DNA of 64,000 nucleotides from a bacterium (GTDB taxonomy: Bacteria > SAR324 > XYD2-FULL-50-16): the NCBI GenBank assembly GCA_018829445.1, contig JAHJTV010000074.1, positions 1-64,000 on the forward strand, read 5' to 3'. The notes beneath the pieces were generated by a model. That model had not been told where the DNA came from and searched no databases. It saw only the letters and a list, made by a program, of their open reading frames with translations. The position numbers were made by a program, and so were the translations under genes. Of this stretch, positions 26,364 to 35,778 are shown piece after piece; the first letter of the stretch is position 1; every line of letters begins with the position of its first letter.

Positions 26364-27632
26364 ATGGAAAGAGCCTCAATTGATGCCTACTATTTTAAGT
26401 ATTTTGATAAAGATTTGGAATCAAAATTCAAAAAACTGATGTATGGAGGAGAAAAAGGAAAAGGTGTAATAGCGATTGAAAAAGATGGCACTAGAAAGTG
26501 GTTTGAAAGAAAGTCTTTTCCAGTTGAATATAGAACTCATGTAGCTGTATGGATGCTCATGTCCGAATTTTATCAAGATTTCTTCGATCTTGCTCTTACA
26601 AATCGGGAACATCTGTTTAACAGCCAACGGTTATCTCTACAAAAACATCTACTAATGAAGCTGTCCTTATGGCCGGAAGATCACTTTTGGATTAGCTTTC
26701 TGGATTTACATGAGATCAAGAAACTGTCCGATAAACCTGTATCTGAGGAAAAGCTAGCTGAGCATAAAGCAGACTTGTATTTAAGGTTTAACATTCAGTT
26801 TAATGGCATGGACGGTTTGTTGAGTGAACAGCTATCAGCTTGGGAAGATTTTCAGTTAATCCTAAATAATCGCTTTAAGGATTTCACCGACAGTCATTCT
26901 AAATTGCTCAAGATAGCACTTGAATTGAAAATGGATGATGTAGCAGATCTCTTGGACAAACGTTGGAAAATGATATCTGGAATATATTTGATCATTCTAA
27001 TGCTTTCTAGAGTGAGTATAGAACGAAAATTTGGTGAAGTAATTGGATCAACACACCAATGTCTGCTTAAAAATGCCATTACTCTTGTTGAGCTGCTCCA
27101 CAATATAGAACATGAGAGCTTTCATCCATTTAAGAAAGATCTAAGAATGTTGTATTTACAGACTCATGGTGATCGGTATTTGTATGAACAGGGTGGATTT
27201 AAAGTCTTAAATGAGGAATCTAGGAAACAGATTTTGATTTCTGGCAGGGAATTCCTTGAGAATACAAAACCGGGTATTACTGATAGTATGCAATACTCAT
27301 TTTGGTACCGTTACTACTCTTACCTTCATCATCAACGAGAAATGCAACATGACATGATCAATCGCCATTATATTTCAACCAAGAATGGATTGATAGATTT
27401 AATGGATGAGTTGAATGAGTTGGAAAATGCGACAAAAGGAGGTCACCTAACTTTGTATCTGAAGATCAAGTATCATCAAAGAAGCGTAAGCTTCCTGTTA
27501 CACTCTCTAGAAGCAAGTCTTATCAGTCAGGAAATCGGACAGTTGAATGAAGCAAATGTTATGAATAAAGACAGCACCTTCGAGAACGATTGGATATGGT
27601 GGAAAGAAGTCAGACCGAACAATAACTTCTGA
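26364..27632 (+). CDS. Unknown 422-aa protein
   Basis: I do not recognise a family. The protein is soluble, mostly helical and rich in Trp, His and Tyr, with no signal peptide, no clear transmembrane segment and no nucleotide-binding motif. Histidines cluster in the C-terminal third (SYLHHQREMQHDMINRHY), which could be metal ligands. A TGGAG ribosome site precedes the ATG. It is the only plus-strand gene in this island section and faces the serine recombinase gene. A role in defence or as passenger cargo is possible from position only. Confidence 0.75.
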   Translation: MERASIDAYYFKYFDKDLESKFKKLMYGGEKGKGVIAIEKDGTRKWFERKSFPVEYRTHVAVWMLMSEFYQDFFDLALTNREHLFNSQRLSLQKHLLMKLSLWPEDHFWISFLDLHEIKKLSDKPVSEEKLAEHKADLYLRFNIQFNGMDGLLSEQLSAWEDFQLILNNRFKDFTDSHSKLLKIALELKMDDVADLLDKRWKMISGIYLIILMLSRVSIERKFGEVIGSTHQCLLKNAITLVELLHNIEHESFHPFKKDLRMLYLQTHGDRYLYEQGGFKVLNEESRKQILISGREFLENTKPGITDSMQYSFWYRYYSYLHHQREMQHDMINRHYISTKNGLIDLMDELNELENATKGGHLTLYLKIKYHQRSVSFLLHSLEASLISQEIGQLNEANVMNKDSTFENDWIWWKEVRPNNNF

Positions 27633-27682
27633 TCAGACAACCCAACTCAAAATACTTTCAACGGCACCGGTAGACTATCCGT

Positions 27683-28288
27683 CTATCTTTGGCTTTTGAG
27701 TCTCTTTACCTCAATAAACCGGATTAATGTTCCTCTGCTACAATTGAGCTTCCGGGTAATAGCAGATACAGCAACACCATAGTCCAACTCAGTCAGAATG
27801 AAATCCTCTTTACCGTCCAAAATCGACCCTCCTTTAGGTCGACCAAGGATCTTCCCTTTGGATCTAGCTGCTTTTAGTCCCTCCTTTGTTCTTTCACTGA
27901 TCAAGTCCCGTTCAATTTCACCGTAAAGTGAAAACATTGTTGTGATGGTTTTGGTTTGGATGTTCATCTGTCCATTGATATTGATGTCCTCCTTGATAGT
28001 GGTGAGAAAAACGTTTTTCTCAATCAATTGATCCACGATAATGGCAATTTGACCAACACTCCGGGCAAGACGAGATAACTCGGATACAATTAATACATCA
28101 TTAGGCTTCAATAAATCCAGTAACTCATCAATCCGTCTCCTCTTGGTTGATTTCCGGCTGCTGACTTTTATTTCCTGCCACTTATCAACAGCCAACTTGT
28201 TCTTTTGGCAATAATCCAGAATTGCCAGTTTCTGAGTATCATAATCTTGTTTCTCCGTGCTTACTCGAATATATCCAATCACAGCCAT
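27683..28288 (-). CDS. Serine recombinase (resolvase/invertase family)
   Basis: A 201-aa small serine recombinase: the catalytic serine lies in IGYIRVSTEKQDYD (about residue 10) and arginines in SELSRLARS (about 72). The long E helix (GEIERDLISERTKEGLKAARSKGKILGRPKGG) leads to a C-terminal HTH (VSAITRKLNCSRGTLIRFI). Such enzymes resolve cointegrates or invert DNA segments. No transposase is adjacent. It is probably a remnant of a mobile element in the island. The gene looks intact. Confidence 0.93.
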   Translation of the reverse strand: MAVIGYIRVSTEKQDYDTQKLAILDYCQKNKLAVDKWQEIKVSSRKSTKRRRIDELLDLLKPNDVLIVSELSRLARSVGQIAIIVDQLIEKNVFLTTIKEDININGQMNIQTKTITTMFSLYGEIERDLISERTKEGLKAARSKGKILGRPKGGSILDGKEDFILTELDYGVAVSAITRKLNCSRGTLIRFIEVKRLKSQR

Positions 28289-28540
28289 TCAGATCTACAA
28301 TTTTGGGCAATTGTTCCATTAAAGGTACATAGCATTCTTTTTTGTACAATAATTCATCACAATAATCTGCCCTTTCATGTTGCAACTGACACACAAGAAA
28401 ACGGTCGTTAAATGATCAAATGTTCCAGGAAAAACTGGGAAGAAAATTGGTGTACAAAAAATCAGCTCGCAAAGCTTGTTTAATGTGAAAGATATGGAAT
28501 AAGCCACATCTGGATCATTAACCATGAACAAGGAAATACC

Positions 28541-28831
28541 ATGGAAAGCAACAATTACGTGGATAGATCGTTGTGAAATGATCTGAAGAAACTGCTGAGT
28601 GAGGTTGTAGCTGATATTAACACCGCACCGAAAGTCTACAAAATATCTGAAGTTTCTGAGCTGCTAAAATGTAATGAACGAGCAGTAAAGCACCATCTGT
28701 ATGAGGCTTGTGACCTCAGATACTTCAAAATAGGAAGGGAAGTCCGAATTAGGGAAGAAGACTTGCAAGAGCTTATTCGCAACAAAACGGCATTCTGCAA
28801 AACTATCTATGAGCAGGAGGTGTTGCCATGA
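28541..28831 (+). pseudogene. Excisionase-like HTH gene with an in-frame stop
   Basis: An open frame missed by the ORF track: ATG at 28541 (MESNNYVDRSL), then a TGA at codon 12 (28574-28576), then a continuous frame to the stop at 28829. The post-stop part contains a MerR/excisionase-type helix-turn-helix (VYKISEVSELLKCNERAVKH, then YFKIGREVRIREEDLQELI). It overlaps the next ORF in ATGA, and the tyrosine integrase follows, the usual xis-int layout. No good alternative start is visible after the TGA, so I treat it as inactivated. Confidence 0.7.
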
Positions 28832-29079
28832 TCAAAATAGAAAATATTGGACTGTATGATCCAACGTGCAAACTGTACCCAAAGGAGCAACGGGGTAAGG
28901 TGAAATACTATGTCACGTATTACCTTCCAAATGGTAAACGTATGCAAAGGCCAGTTCATTCGGATTATGCTAAGGCAGAGAAAATGGTCAATGAAAAGAA
29001 AATCCAATTGATCCAAGGATATTTCGACGTCAAAGACCAAAAAAAAGCTCGTTGGTTTTTATTCAAATATGCAGAATAA
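28828..29079 (+). CDS. Small protein, possibly a separated integrase arm-binding domain
   Basis: The 83-aa ORF shows the three-stranded beta plus helix pattern of integrase N-terminal (arm-type) DNA-binding domains (KYYVTYYLPNGKRMQRPVHSDYAKAEKM). It overlaps the excisionase-like gene by 4 bases and the integrase by 11. Either it is the N-terminal piece of a split integrase or a small DNA-binding protein of the element. Confidence 0.55.
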   Translation: MIKIENIGLYDPTCKLYPKEQRGKVKYYVTYYLPNGKRMQRPVHSDYAKAEKMVNEKKIQLIQGYFDVKDQKKARWFLFKYAE

Positions 29080-30206
29080 GGACAAGTTATCAATTGATGA
29101 TGGATTGCACGTGTATTTCGAAAACACTAAATCCAGAAAAACAGCCAACACGTACTATAGTGACTTAAGTATAATTAATCAAAGCTTTGAATTTTTCAAG
29201 GATCGAGGCTATGAGTGCTTTGAGGAAATAAAACCCTTGGATATATTAAATTTAATTAGTCAATTGGATGAAGCAGGCAAAGCTGAACCCACCATCAAAA
29301 ATGCTGTAACAGCCGTCAGGAAAGTCTATAATTTCCTAATTGATGAAGCTGATCTACTGTCAGGAATGAATCCGGTTCCGAGGAAGGTAAAATTGCCGAA
29401 GAAAAATGGTTTAGTCAGAGATAGACTAGCCTCTGATGAAGAAATCAATAAATTGTTGAAAGCAATTCAAAAGGATGAATTGTCAAAGCGTCAAAGTAAT
29501 CTTCCAACTTCATCAATCTCGCCTTTAGGAAATATATTACAATTCCTGATTTTCACAGGAGCGAGACGTTCGGAGGTTCTTCATGCTGAGTGGTCTGATT
29601 TCGATTTGATTGAAGGTATTTGGAAAATCAGAATCAAACCAACTGAGTGGTCTGATTTCGATTTGATTGAAGGTATTTGGAAAATCAGAATCAAACCAAA
29701 ATGCCCAACGATAAATGGACTTGGTTGGTATCCAAAATGGAAAAAGCCCAGAGATGTGATCCTCTTTCCTGAAGCACTTAACCTACTCCGATCAATTGAA
29801 AAAGTAGAAACAATCGGAAAGGTAGGTATCAGGGATCAGAATCACAAAATAGTAGGTCACAAAATTTATCCAGCACAGTTTGTCTTCCCAAAGAAAGAGT
29901 TTCTAACACAGGATGATGGAAAAGTGTTAACTCGATATTCAAGAGTGGATTCGATTGAGACTGGTTGGAGAAGCCTACTAAAACGTGCTGGAGTTGAAGA
30001 TCTTCAAATCAAAGATCTCAGGACATAAGTTAAGATCGTTCTATGGTTTTAGCCCAAAAGAAGCAGGGGCGTACATCGGTAATAGTGATGTAATTAATGA
30101 TCTTCATTACAACCCGATTTCATTTGATATGATGAAGCAGAAGATGAAGAAATTTTCACTAAATAAATTGATTGGAATTGGGGAGGAAGTCGGAGGTCAA
30201 GAGTAA
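29069..30206 (+). pseudogene. Tyrosine recombinase (phage/island integrase), frameshifted
   Basis: SAM-like core-binding domain (about 10-100) and catalytic domain of a tyrosine integrase. Arg I is in FTGARRSEVLHAEW. The first frame ends DLRT-stop at 30028, but shifting one base after DLR restores the expected H (DLRHKLRSFYGF), then IGNSDVINDLHYNP with the probable tyrosine, to 30206. A single extra A at 30023 therefore separates the catalytic HxxR region from its tail. An in-frame perfect 57-bp tandem duplication (EWSDFDLIEGIWKIRIKP twice) also disturbs the fold just after Arg I. The enzyme is very probably dead, fixing the island in place. Confidence 0.88.
29586..29699 (+). repeat. Perfect 57-bp tandem duplication inside the integrase gene
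   Basis: 29586-29642 and 29643-29699 are identical (CTGAGTGGTCTGATTTCGAT...). The duplication is in frame, adding 19 codons directly after the first catalytic arginine region. Perfect identity implies a recent event. Confidence 0.95.
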
Positions 30207-30250
30207 AACTGTTACCCATATGTTACTCAGGGAGTAAAATTACCCTCTAA

Positions 30251-30315
30251 AAACAAAAAAGCCGACATTTAGCAAGGTTCAGAATTCTCTGAAACCCTTT
30301 TAAATACCGGCTTTT
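30251..30315 (-). terminator. Rho-independent terminator of the tRNA operon
   Basis: On the minus strand AAAAGCCGGTATTT (30315-30302) pairs with AAATGTCGGCTTTT (30270-30257, two mismatches), with an inner pairing around GGGTTTCAGAGAATTC, and is followed by TTTTTTGTTTTT. It lies 15 bases beyond the tRNA-Gly 3' end and between the tRNAs and the integrase. Confidence 0.8.
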
Positions 30316-30330
30316 AGCTTACGCTTAGAA

Positions 30331-30408
<78 letters not shown>

Positions 30409-30430
30409 TCTCTAATAATAACTTGATCGG

Positions 30431-30504
30431 TGGCTGGGCCACCAGGATTCGAACCTGGGATCACGGGATCAAAACCCGATGCCTTACCGCTTGGCCATGG
30501 CCCA
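30431..30504 (-). tRNA. tRNA-Gln (anticodon TTG)
   Basis: The minus strand starts TGGGCCATGGCCAAGCGG, has the anticodon loop TTTTGAT (TTG), T arm GGTTCGAATCC and an encoded terminal CCA. It lies 22 bases upstream of tRNA-Gly and shares its terminator. Confidence 0.96.
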
Positions 30505-30609
30505 ATCAGCGAATCAAGTACCCAATTTAAAAAATATTTGGTGGTTAGTCAATAGATTTTTAATAGAAATAGTCATTGTCACAATCTACATCAAAGATTC
30601 TACAAAGAG

Positions 30610-31926
30610 TTAGTTTTTTTTATCAGAATTTTTCACCACAAGCCCCATGTTTTTAATCTCGGGTCGAAAGGTAACAATCATGTTTATGATGGTTAGGATG
30701 ATCCCGGCTCCGATAAACAATCCCGGAATGCTCAGTTTAATCAAAGCTCCGCAGAGTGCCTGTGAAATGGGCACCAGGCCGACCGATGCGAACATCATCA
30801 TACTCAACACCCTGCCAAGTAAATGTTGTGGTGTTCTGATCTGCATCCAGGTGGAGAACTGAACAATGACATATCCCTGGGCTATACCCATCAGCATAAC
30901 CACAAATGCTGTCATATAGGTGTTTGACATGAAACCGACAGTCATTAACCCGAATCCCGAAAGACTTAACAGTATCATCAACGTCTGTCCCATTCTTTCA
31001 GGTTTCAACTTTGGTAAGGTGCCTGCACCGATAATACCGATCAGCATTCCTGCGCCTAATCCGGACATGATAATACCAAAAGCAGCTGCTCCCTCCGTGA
31101 ACTTGGTATGGGCTAAAACCGGGATTCCTATGAACAAGGGGCCTTCCACCAGGAAGTGACTGACTGCAGCAACTAATAGCAGATAAACCAATGTCTTATC
31201 CGAAATCACGTATGCCATTCCTTCTTTCAATAAACTCGTAACGCTGGCGGTGGGTTCGTCTTTTTTGTCAACTTTGTCAGTTTTATAACGAATAAAAGCA
31301 AATGCTAGAATTGAGAGGAAAAAAGATAAGGCATTTACAGAAAATGCAATACTGATCCCGAATAGATCCATAGCTTCTTTGGTATCAACCCCAGATGCGG
31401 GGGATGATGAGAAGATAGCAATGATGGTTCCAGCCAATGCAGGGCCCGCAGCGATACTGAGTTGCGCTGTTCCCTGTACTATTGAGTTTCCTGCCAGAAG
31501 ATGCTCCGACTCCACGATCCTGGGTAAAATGGCGGATTGAGCAGGATATAGAAAAGCATCCGCCAGACCAAAGGTTAGAGACAGCAAGTACAAAAATATA
31601 ATACTGACCCAACCATTTAAGACTAAAACCGTTAGACAGATACCGACAGACATCCGCACCAGGTTGGAGCAGATCATAAGGGTTTTGGGAGAAAAACGGT
31701 CGGTTAGAGCCCCACCAATAAGCATAAACAGGGCTCGTGGAATACCAGCCAGTGCAAGTACCGATCCCATCTGAAACGGATCACCTGTCAGCTGCAAAAC
31801 CAGCCAGGGCAAGGCTATCATATAGAATTGGGAGCCAAGGACGGAAAACCCCTCTCCAATCCACAACAATCTAAGGTTTGGGTTTTTCAGTACCACCTTC
31901 ATGGGATGTTGTTGCATTGATGACAT
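30610..31926 (-). CDS. MFS transporter, EntS/MFS_3-like
   Basis: A 438-aa inner-membrane protein with about 12 hydrophobic helices. The N-terminus (NPNLRLLWIGEGFSVLGSQFYMIALPWLVLQLTGDPFQMG) and GGALTDRFSPKTLM loop are typical of the MFS_3/EntS-type exporters. It probably exports a small molecule; the substrate is unknown. It stands alone between the tRNA pair and batD. Confidence 0.9.
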   Translation of the reverse strand: MSSMQQHPMKVVLKNPNLRLLWIGEGFSVLGSQFYMIALPWLVLQLTGDPFQMGSVLALAGIPRALFMLIGGALTDRFSPKTLMICSNLVRMSVGICLTVLVLNGWVSIIFLYLLSLTFGLADAFLYPAQSAILPRIVESEHLLAGNSIVQGTAQLSIAAGPALAGTIIAIFSSSPASGVDTKEAMDLFGISIAFSVNALSFFLSILAFAFIRYKTDKVDKKDEPTASVTSLLKEGMAYVISDKTLVYLLLVAAVSHFLVEGPLFIGIPVLAHTKFTEGAAAFGIIMSGLGAGMLIGIIGAGTLPKLKPERMGQTLMILLSLSGFGLMTVGFMSNTYMTAFVVMLMGIAQGYVIVQFSTWMQIRTPQHLLGRVLSMMMFASVGLVPISQALCGALIKLSIPGLFIGAGIILTIINMIVTFRPEIKNMGLVVKNSDKKN

Positions 31927-32048
31927 ATTATATTCTTATTCCATTTGAATGTTTAACTGGCTTGAATCCAATACAAGAATCTGACTCGTTGGTCAAAAAA
32001 ATAACATTTTGGATTCAAGTTGACCAGCTAAATCCTTTGAGCTTTTAA

Positions 32049-32072
32049 GCAAGAGGCTTAAAGCCCTCTTGC
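32049..32072. other. Short hairpin in the MFS-batD intergenic region
   Basis: GCAAGAGG and CCTCTTGC form a perfect 8-bp stem with an 8-base loop between the divergent MFS and batD genes. No T-tract follows, so it is a structured leader or operator rather than a clear terminator. The rest of 31927-32209 shows nothing else. Confidence 0.4.
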
Positions 32073-32209
32073 CAGACTTGGCCAATTGTATCAAATTACA
32101 CTTTATAAAGATTACATCCATTGTTTATAAATGAGGATTACAGATATCTCTGAATTTTTCTATCAAACGATCTAATCAGTAAAAAGCAAGCCTACATTTA
32201 CTATTTGCC

Positions 32210-34024
32210 ATGAAGTTTAAAAATTTTGTGTTAAAGGGGATTTTATTTTTTAGTTTTTTACTGTATTCACCAACACTGCTGTGGGCAAACGTTGAGGTGG
32301 AGGTGCAACTATCTGATACAACGTTGTTTCTGGGGGATGAAATAACAGCTCAGTTAAAGGTAGATGGAACACAAGAGAATGTGGAACTCTCTTTACCACA
32401 AATTGACGGGTTGATGTTTCGTCAGCTTGGTCGTCCCAGTGCATCTTCACAGACAGTTATTATTAACGGCAAAAAAAGTAGTTTTAGTGGATTGATTTAT
32501 TCTATCGGAATCAGCGCAACAATAAAGGGAAGGTATAATATCCCGGGAATTGAAGTGATCCATGATGGACAGCGCTATCAATCGCAAGGTTTTGAGATAA
32601 ACGTTAAAGAAGCCGGTAATCAAGTCAGGATGAAGCTTATTCTGGCAAGTTCGAAAAGCCGGATTTATGTAAATGAACCGGTAAAAATAACGCTGAAATG
32701 GTATGTTCAGGACGATATTGAAGATTACAATTTTCGTTTTCCACTCCTGGCAGACAAAGACAAGCTAAAACTGGAACTGTCAGATTCGGGTAAAAGTAAT
32801 GAAGTGACCGATCTATCTGTTGATGGGTTCAAGGTTCCCTTTTTTAAAAAAACGGAAACCCTGGAAGGTGAGGTTTTTGGCGTCTATCAGGTAGAATTTT
32901 TAATTTTTCCAGCAGATCCGGGAGTGCTTAATATATCGCCTGCAAGTGTTACAGTTATGGTCAGGGCTGGAACGGAGCTTAAAAAAGATTTTGTCGGAAG
33001 AGTTGTTAGAACCCCAAAGTTAACACGAGCCTTTTCTGCATCGACACCATTGAAACTGCAGGTTTTACCGATTCCTGTAGAGAATCGTCCCAGCACTTAT
33101 TCGGGTGGAGTTGGCGAATTTGGAATGAGTATCACTGCTGATAATACCCTTGTTAAGGTAGGAGATCCCATTGAGTTGACTATCAGGATTACCGGTGAAG
33201 GAAGATATGAAACCATAGAACCGCCTCTTCTTTCTGAGATACAAGAATTCAAAGACAATTTTGTTGTGGTCGACAGTTTACAGCCTGGAGATATTAAAGA
33301 CAATTCCATCGAGTTTAAGCAGACCATTCGACCCAGACATGACGACGTCACACGGATACCTCCGGTGGAGTTTTCATTTTTTAACCCCGTAACAGAGCGA
33401 TTTCGTACCGTTAAAAGTAACTCAATTCCTTTGAAAGTTCTAACTGCAGGGAGATTAAAAAAAGATGAAATCGTGTCATACACTGATAAGCCAAAAACAG
33501 AAGTTGAAAGCTTTACCAGGCAGAAAACGGGTCTTTACTCAAATTACTTGTTTGAAGATGCCTTAACATCAGAGAAACAAGAGATGTATTGGGTTTTATT
33601 GCTGTTTTTCCCGCCAGCTGTGTACTTGGTTGTTCTTATCATGACAAATCGATACAGACGGTTAAAGAGAGACGTTTCTCTGGTTAGAGCGAAGTCAGCA
33701 AAATCAAAAAGCAATAAAAGACTAAAGATAGCCCGAAAGTTGATTGGGGATCAGGGAAACGAGTTTTATCTGGAGTTATCAAATACCTTGAGAGGATACG
33801 TCGGAGATAAGTTAAATCTCGGAGCCGGTCAGTTTACCCCGGTGGACATCAACACCTTGGTTGCTGAAAAAAAACTATCCGAAAACTGCGGAGCCAGTCT
33901 GAATTCAATTCTGGAAGAGATTGACAGGTATCGATTCATGCAACAACAACATGGGAAGGCGGATAGGCAGGGTTTGTTTGAGCGGGTATCGGTGTTGATG
34001 AAAAAGTTGGAAAAGGAAATCTAG
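32210..34024 (+). CDS. batD: BatD-family protein (oxygen tolerance, aerotolerance)
   Basis: A 604-aa exported, membrane-anchored protein: signal peptide at residues 1-26 (ending LLWANVEV), several Ig-like beta domains, a transmembrane helix near 465-485 (YWVLLLFFPPAVYLVVLIM) and a cytoplasmic helical tail. BatD is usually encoded with BatA, BatB and MoxR; none of these is beside it here. It may scaffold a periplasmic VWA complex encoded elsewhere. Confidence 0.86.
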   Translation: MKFKNFVLKGILFFSFLLYSPTLLWANVEVEVQLSDTTLFLGDEITAQLKVDGTQENVELSLPQIDGLMFRQLGRPSASSQTVIINGKKSSFSGLIYSIGISATIKGRYNIPGIEVIHDGQRYQSQGFEINVKEAGNQVRMKLILASSKSRIYVNEPVKITLKWYVQDDIEDYNFRFPLLADKDKLKLELSDSGKSNEVTDLSVDGFKVPFFKKTETLEGEVFGVYQVEFLIFPADPGVLNISPASVTVMVRAGTELKKDFVGRVVRTPKLTRAFSASTPLKLQVLPIPVENRPSTYSGGVGEFGMSITADNTLVKVGDPIELTIRITGEGRYETIEPPLLSEIQEFKDNFVVVDSLQPGDIKDNSIEFKQTIRPRHDDVTRIPPVEFSFFNPVTERFRTVKSNSIPLKVLTAGRLKKDEIVSYTDKPKTEVESFTRQKTGLYSNYLFEDALTSEKQEMYWVLLLFFPPAVYLVVLIMTNRYRRLKRDVSLVRAKSAKSKSNKRLKIARKLIGDQGNEFYLELSNTLRGYVGDKLNLGAGQFTPVDINTLVAEKKLSENCGASLNSILEEIDRYRFMQQQHGKADRQGLFERVSVLMKKLEKEI

Positions 34025-34049
34025 CGGATCAGCGGACAGAATAAAGGAC

Positions 34050-34940
34050 CTATCCCGGTAAAAGTGCAGCTCCAAATATGCCGCTGGAGTCTCCTAGACT
34101 GTTTTTAACAATAGGGGTAAAACACTCATCGCTGAAAGTTTGTTTCCTAATCTGATCGGCTCCCCGGGTATAAAGCAGTGGAATATTTGAAACCCCTCCG
34201 CCGATTACGATAATATCGGGGTCAAAGGCAGTATTGATGTTGGCAATTCCGCGGCTGAAGTGGTTTAACAGATCATCTATGACAAGTCTGGCTGTTTCAT
34301 CATTTCCTGCTTCATATTGCCGATAAATCGCGTCCAGTTTCAAACGCTTTCCGCTACTGATTTCATATTGTTGCTCAACAGCTGTTCCGGAGATATAGCG
34401 TTCCAAGCAGCCTTTTTCTCCACACCAGCAATCTCTCCCATTGTAGTCTATGGATGTATGACCAAATTCGCCGGCAATTCCATGGAGTCCATTCCAGATT
34501 TTGCCGTTTCTAACAATCCCGCCGCCCATGCCTGTTCCCATGATCAGGCCTATCACTGTCTCCTTGCCTTTTCCTGCACCAAGCAGAGCTTCACTTAAGG
34601 CAAAACAGTTTGCATCATTCTCAACCGATATTGAAAAATTCAACCGTGATTCCAGGTCGGATTTCAGGGGCTTCCCATTTAAACAGATTGTATTGGAATT
34701 CCTTACCAGACCTGTTTTTTGATTGATTGACCCGGGAATACCGATACCGATTAACGGACACTGATGGCAGTACTGAAGGTAGTCATTTATTAATTCAAAT
34801 AACTGGTTAATGATGAACTCGTACCCCCTCTCCTGTTGAGTGGCAATCCGTTTGCGCTTTAAAACATTTTGAGGGTCCTCTTCTGTCAGCATGATCTCGG
34901 TTTTTGTGCCGCCAAGGTCAATACCTATACGATTGATCAT
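34050..34940 (-). CDS. ROK-family sugar kinase
   Basis: A 296-aa cytosolic ASKHA kinase of the ROK family: phosphate-binding IGIDLGGTKTEIML at the N-terminus, GTGMGGGIV near 130 and the zinc-binding CWCGEKGCLERYISG near 170, with HTSID and GGVSN typical of glucokinase or fructokinase members. I moved the start to ATG 34940 (MINRIGID), preceded by AAGGAG at good spacing, dropping 34 residues from the track call. It converges with batD, 25 bases apart. Confidence 0.92.
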   Translation of the reverse strand: MINRIGIDLGGTKTEIMLTEEDPQNVLKRKRIATQQERGYEFIINQLFELINDYLQYCHQCPLIGIGIPGSINQKTGLVRNSNTICLNGKPLKSDLESRLNFSISVENDANCFALSEALLGAGKGKETVIGLIMGTGMGGGIVRNGKIWNGLHGIAGEFGHTSIDYNGRDCWCGEKGCLERYISGTAVEQQYEISSGKRLKLDAIYRQYEAGNDETARLVIDDLLNHFSRGIANINTAFDPDIIVIGGGVSNIPLLYTRGADQIRKQTFSDECFTPIVKNSLGDSSGIFGAALLPG

Positions 34941-35140
34941 ATAATCAAGGCTCCTTAATTCAAAGGCTATTAGAAAACGATGATTGATAACACTATAACT
35001 TTCAGAGGATAAAACTTCAATGGTAAAAACGGGATGATGCAATAGTCTATTGATACGCTATTGCCGCAATAATGGGCACTGGGGAGAACCAGAAAGAGGT
35101 AGCAAAAAAATATAAGGTGGAATAAACGGTTTGAATGGAT

Positions 35141-35419
35141 TTATTCCTGATGATGAGGATTTCTGATCTTGATCTTTTCTGCCATGCCGCGACCAATGGC
35201 AAAACGTGCATCGCCGACCTTAACCATCAAAGGACCTTTGTGCTGCTTATGCAGAAGTTTAATGGTTGTCCCTACCCTTATTCCCAGGTCGGAAAATCTG
35301 CCATGCTCCCCGCAATGGTTTCTGTGTTTATGGCCACCACCGCAGCCACATGAAGGAGACTTGGAGATCTCTATAATCTCGCCGGCTTCACCCTCTTCTA
35401 AATCAAATAATGGTACCAT
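35141..35419 (-). CDS. feoA: FeoA-family protein with Cys/His-rich insertion
   Basis: The 92-aa SH3-like FeoA domain (LFDLEEGEAGEIIEI, FSDLGIRVGTTIKLL, FAIGRGMAEKIKI) is the small cytosolic partner of the FeoB ferrous iron permease. An insertion at about 23-39 (CGCGGGHKHRNHCGEHG) has three cysteines and four histidines, which could bind a metal. No feoB is adjacent, so this may be a stand-alone regulator or metal sensor. Confidence 0.85.
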   Translation of the reverse strand: MVPLFDLEEGEAGEIIEISKSPSCGCGGGHKHRNHCGEHGRFSDLGIRVGTTIKLLHKQHKGPLMVKVGDARFAIGRGMAEKIKIRNPHHQE

Positions 35420-35547
35420 TACAATTACTATAAGAAATTTCGGTTTGAGACATTGATAAGTTTGCCCTGTGTATATATAAATTTAGTGTATACGAAACAC
35501 TTGTATCGTCAAGTCGAATATAGAATTAGTTTGAGATAAAACAGTAT

Positions 35548-35648
35548 TGTCACAATTGTCAAAAATAGACTGAAAATACCAGAATATTCAAGTGAATAAA
35601 GAGGATCCGGTTTTTAAGTGATTTATGTAAAAATTGTCAAAAATGTCA
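35548..35648. promoter_or_regulatory. Two TGTCA-N4-TGTCA repeats upstream of glnN
   Basis: TGTCACAATTGTCA at 35548-35561 and TGTCAAAAATGTCA at 35635-35648 each carry two TGTCA half-sites with a nine-base period. The second 14-mer recurs exactly upstream of the second amt gene. They lie 56-156 bases ahead of the sigma-54 promoter, where an enhancer-binding activator would sit. The half-site resembles a Pho box, but that has an eleven-base period. Confidence 0.6.
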
Positions 35649-35703
35649 GCTGAAGCAATAAACAGAAAATCGTAAATCATTGTAATAATGGTAAAAGCTA
35701 TAT

Positions 35704-35719
35704 TGGCACCATGGTTGCA
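35704..35719 (+). promoter_or_regulatory. Sigma-54 promoter of glnN
   Basis: TGGCACCATGGTTGCA matches the -24/-12 consensus (TGGCAC-N5-TTGCA) exactly, 60 bases upstream of the glnN start. It implies RpoN transcription with an activator such as NtrC, in keeping with nitrogen control. Confidence 0.88.
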
Positions 35720-35778
35720 GATAAGAAAAAATCATAAACAAACGTATGGATAATTAACTGTAAGAGTAAGGAACTATC

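Noticed and set aside
18655-30330. A direct repeat of the tRNA-Gly 3' end that would mark the other island boundary.
   Set aside because: None was found by eye in the window; the boundary may lie to the left of base 1.
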